The notes beneath the pieces are model-generated. The model was not told where the DNA came from, made no database searches, and saw nothing but the letters and a program-made list of their open reading frames with translations. From the NCBI GenBank assembly GCA_947624075.1, contig CANQIM010000049.1:1-8405 (forward strand): 8,405 nucleotides of DNA, written 5' to 3'. This document shows, in pieces, positions 6,034 through 8,405 of this stretch. Position 1 is the first letter of the stretch; every line of letters starts with the position of its first letter. A program made the position numbers and the translations under genes. The stretch is from an uncultured Bacilli bacterium. Lineage in GTDB: Bacteria > Bacillota_I > Bacilli_A > RF39 > UBA660.

Positions 6034-7797
6034 ATGAAAAAAGAATATACTGGTTTTCCTTCAATAGATAAACCTCAAAATGATGGCTATAGTTTATTAG
6101 CCAAAAATCCAATTATACCTAATATTAACATTTATTCTGCAATTAAAGCATTAAACATGTTTTATAAAAAAAGTGTTGCTATTGATTGCTTAGATTTAGT
6201 TGCTGATTATAACCAACTTTTTAATGATGCTGTTAAAATTTCTCTTGCTTTAAAAGAACTAGGAGTAAAAAAAGGTGATATTGTTTCAATTAGTATGCCT
6301 AACTTTTATCAAGCAGTAGCATCTTTTTTGGCATGTAATAGAATTGGTGCAGTAACTACTTTTTTAAATCCTAGTGCTTCTAAAGAAGAAATAAATGAAT
6401 ATTTAAATTTATTTGAATCCCCAATATATATTAACTACGATAAAACACCTCAAGATAATGATGAAATAAAGGCTAAAACAAAAGTTAAATACATAGTTAC
6501 TTTAAATAAAGAAAATATAAATAATTTAAACATGGATTATGATTATCATATCACATCAAATGATACTACCATAGATTTTAATAGTCTTGAAAATATTTCT
6601 AAATTTCAAAAAAATAATATTGAGCTTCATACAGGTAAGGAAAATTCTTTAATTTTATTTACTAGTGGTTCAACGGGAAAATCTAAGTCAGTTGTTTTAA
6701 CTAATGAAAATATATTATCAGCTGGAACTTATTTAAAAAATTCATCTAAGGCTAAAAATCTTAATGGCAACAAAACTTTAGTATGTGTACCATTTACATA
6801 CCCTTATGGCTTTGCTACTTCAACAATCATGACTTTATTAACAAATAAAACAGCTATTCTTGCTCCAAGCATGTCAAAGGAAACAATAAGCTACTATTTA
6901 AAAAAGCAGCCTAACATTATATTTGGCAGTCCAGCACTATTAGATTTAATAATGAAAAACGTTCCAAATAATCAAGATTTGTCATCAATAACGACATTTA
7001 TATCAGGAGGCGATTTTTTAACTCCATCACATTCAGCAAGAGGAAAAGAATTTTTTGAAAATCATGGTGCTTCAAATGTGGAGATGGGTAATGGTTCAGG
7101 TAATGCTGAAACTGTAAGTTGTGGAACTAATCCAACAGGAATAAAAATAAGACCAGAAACCGCTGGAAAAGTTTTAGTTGGCACCGATGCAATGATTGTT
7201 GACCCAGAAACAATGGAAGAAAAAAAATATGGGGAAGAAGGACTACTATGCGTATCAGGAAAACATGTTTTTAAAGAATATTATAAAGAACCAGAACTCA
7301 CTAGAAAAGCTAAATTTATGAGAAATGGTAAAGAGTTCTTTAAAACTGGAACTATGGGCTTTATTGATAAAGAAGGTTATTTTACATTAACTGGAAGAGA
7401 ATCAAGATTTTACATATTATCAACATTAAATAAAGTATACTGTGATAGAGTTCAAGTAATGCTATCATCTTGTGATATTATAAACGATTGTGCTGTAGTA
7501 AAAGTTCCAGATAAAGATTTGCTTTATGTAAATAAGGCCTACATTGTTTTAAAAGATGGCGTCGAAGTAAATCAAGATACCATAGATAAAATATATGCTT
7601 TTTGCAATCAACCAATAAAATCTTCTTTAGGAGATTCTGAACAATTTAAATGGTATGAAATACCAACTTATGTGGAATTCGTCAAGGAACTGCCTAGAAG
7701 AAGTGGAACAGACAAAATAGACTATAAGTTATTAGAAGAAGATGCCACAGCTAAGTTAGGCAAAGACAAAGTTTTACAGAAAACACTAACAAATTAA
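6034..7797 (+). CDS. AMP-binding acyl-CoA-synthetase-like protein (ANL superfamily)
   Basis: This 587-residue protein is probably cytoplasmic, as no signal peptide or membrane segment is visible. ANL enzymes activate a carboxylic acid as acyl-AMP and usually pass it to CoA or a carrier protein. The ATP-binding loop is clear (TSGSTGKSK, 210-218). Further core elements are VPFTYPYGF (252-260), FISGGDFLTP (322-331) and GNGSGNAET (352-360) in place of the usual YGxTE. The A7 motif reads KTGTMGFIDKEGYF (437-450): the usual TGD has become TGT, so the aspartate that holds the AMP ribose is T440. GRESRFY (454-460) marks the hinge, and the C-terminal small domain ends with PRRSGTDKIDY, where K561 aligns with the catalytic A10 lysine. 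AAAAGGAG at 6017-6024 serves the start. Own promoter and terminator make it a separate unit. The substrate cannot be told; a fatty acid is only a family-level guess. Confidence 0.85.
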   Translation: MKKEYTGFPSIDKPQNDGYSLLAKNPIIPNINIYSAIKALNMFYKKSVAIDCLDLVADYNQLFNDAVKISLALKELGVKKGDIVSISMPNFYQAVASFLACNRIGAVTTFLNPSASKEEINEYLNLFESPIYINYDKTPQDNDEIKAKTKVKYIVTLNKENINNLNMDYDYHITSNDTTIDFNSLENISKFQKNNIELHTGKENSLILFTSGSTGKSKSVVLTNENILSAGTYLKNSSKAKNLNGNKTLVCVPFTYPYGFATSTIMTLLTNKTAILAPSMSKETISYYLKKQPNIIFGSPALLDLIMKNVPNNQDLSSITTFISGGDFLTPSHSARGKEFFENHGASNVEMGNGSGNAETVSCGTNPTGIKIRPETAGKVLVGTDAMIVDPETMEEKKYGEEGLLCVSGKHVFKEYYKEPELTRKAKFMRNGKEFFKTGTMGFIDKEGYFTLTGRESRFYILSTLNKVYCDRVQVMLSSCDIINDCAVVKVPDKDLLYVNKAYIVLKDGVEVNQDTIDKIYAFCNQPIKSSLGDSEQFKWYEIPTYVEFVKELPRRSGTDKIDYKLLEEDATAKLGKDKVLQKTLTN

Positions 7798-7827
7798 AAA
7801 GGTAATAGAAATATTATCTTTTTTATT
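7796..7827 (+). terminator. Intrinsic terminator after the AMP-ligase gene
   Basis: AAAAAGGTAATA (7796-7807) pairs with TATTATCTTTTT (7812-7823) across a GAAA loop (7808-7811), giving 12 pairs including one G-U. The 3' arm runs into a T-rich stretch. The hairpin starts within the TAA stop codon of the ligase. The stem has few G-C pairs, which fits the base composition. Confidence 0.8.
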
Positions 7828-7828
7828 G

Positions 7829-7834
7829 TATAAT
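7829..7834 (+). promoter_or_regulatory. Probable -10 box of the downstream membrane-protein gene
   Basis: A perfect TATAAT lies 32 bases before the next ATG, preceded by the same TTG triplet seen at the dnaE -10. No recognisable -35 is present: the position where it should be falls within the terminator hairpin just upstream. Transcription would start near 7841. Confidence 0.45.
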
Positions 7835-7866
7835 TAGTTAAAGTAATTAAGATAGAGGTGAAATTT

Positions 7867-8405
7867 ATGGGTAGTGGAATATTTTTTCCTTTATGTGCTT
7901 TGCCATTTAGCATATTAATTATTCTTTTATTCTATATCAAAGGTCACGTTAAATCAAAAGAAACAACGCTTTATCAAGTGTTAATTATTTCAAACTTCCT
8001 AGGAATAATTATTGAATTATTGTGTACTTTTGCCTCTAAAATATATAATACAAATTTATTACTAAGTAATTTTATCTATAAATCTTATTTATTATATCTT
8101 ATTATTTGGATTTCAACATTTGCCTACTATATTTTTAGTATATCGAAGAAAAATGAAAACGTAATAAAAAAGGAAAGATACAAACTCATAATATTGTACT
8201 ATTTAGTTATAATCATCTTAATAATTTTTTTACCTATAGAAGTAGTAATCAAAGATAATTTTAACATTAGATATACAACTGGTCCAGCTGTTCAATTTTC
8301 TTATTTGATATCTTTTATAGCTATTTTAATAATTTTAATTTCTATGTTAACTAATTTAAAAAACTTGAGTAAGAAATATGTACCTGTTATTATATTTTTA
8401 TTGAT
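7867..8405 (+). CDS. Multi-spanning membrane protein, probable sensor N-terminus, partial
   Basis: The frame starts at 7867 after GAGGTG (7855-7860) and remains open for 179 codons to the window edge. It has about six hydrophobic helices: residues 7-24, 37-56, 67-92, 107-127, 141-162 and 171 to the edge. Short loops are rich in Lys and Asn. The pattern resembles the membrane sensor half of Bacillota signalling proteins, with a short start (MGSGIFFPLC), a first helix, then a KSKETTLYQVLIISNFLGIIIELL-like segment with a glutamate before the second helix. In such proteins the C-terminal output domain is often a histidine kinase or GGDEF domain. That domain is not in the window, so the assignment is an inference from the overall look; a transporter or plain membrane protein is possible. 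The gene has its own -10 box after a terminator and is probably an independent unit. Confidence 0.65.
   Translation, partial: MGSGIFFPLCALPFSILIILLFYIKGHVKSKETTLYQVLIISNFLGIIIELLCTFASKIYNTNLLLSNFIYKSYLLYLIIWISTFAYYIFSISKKNENVIKKERYKLIILYYLVIIILIIFLPIEVVIKDNFNIRYTTGPAVQFSYLISFIAILIILISMLTNLKNLSKKYVPVIIFLL

Overview
The window is very A+T-rich (roughly 70% A+T by eye) and is spaced and punctuated like a low-GC Gram-positive bacterium (Bacillota). Strong GGAGG-type ribosome binding sites sit 6-9 bases before nearly every start, and the genes overlap by a few codons. DnaE is the shorter, PHP-degenerate type, and lspA is followed by an rluD-type gene, an order familiar from Bacillota. TGA is used as a stop (lspA) and all visible tryptophans are TGG, so this reads as code 11, not the Mycoplasma code 4. 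I infer an uncultured, small-genome, gut-type Bacilli or Clostridia relative, but the sequence does not fix the taxon.

Layout. Positions 1-863 (minus strand) hold a DUF3419/BtaA-like SAM-binding protein whose C-terminus lies outside the window. Positions 864-1225 are a 362-bp divergent intergenic region with promoters facing both ways and a set of degenerate short repeats. Positions 1226-5760 hold a tight plus-strand operon: dnaE (DNA polymerase III alpha subunit), lspA (lipoprotein signal peptidase with an unusual basic C-terminal tail) and an rluD-type 23S rRNA pseudouridine synthase. Each start lies inside the end of the previous gene. Positions 5761-6033 carry a possible hairpin structure, a good sigma-A-type promoter and an 18-codon mini-ORF with its own strong ribosome binding site. 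Positions 6034-7797 encode an AMP-forming acyl-CoA-synthetase-like enzyme that lacks the usual ribose-binding aspartate. It ends in a clean hairpin terminator with a GAAA loop. From 7867 to the window edge is the N-terminal membrane part (about six helices) of a probable signalling protein.

How the parts fit together. The dnaE-lspA-rluD block is housekeeping: DNA synthesis, lipoprotein maturation and ribosome modification, probably co-transcribed and translationally coupled. The AMP-ligase gene is a separate unit with its own promoter and terminator, and the sensor-like gene is another. I see no mobile element, CRISPR array, tRNA or rRNA, and no convincing new multi-gene system. The most unusual points are the LspA tail, the altered ligase active site, the mini-ORF leader and the repeated motifs upstream of the DUF3419 gene.
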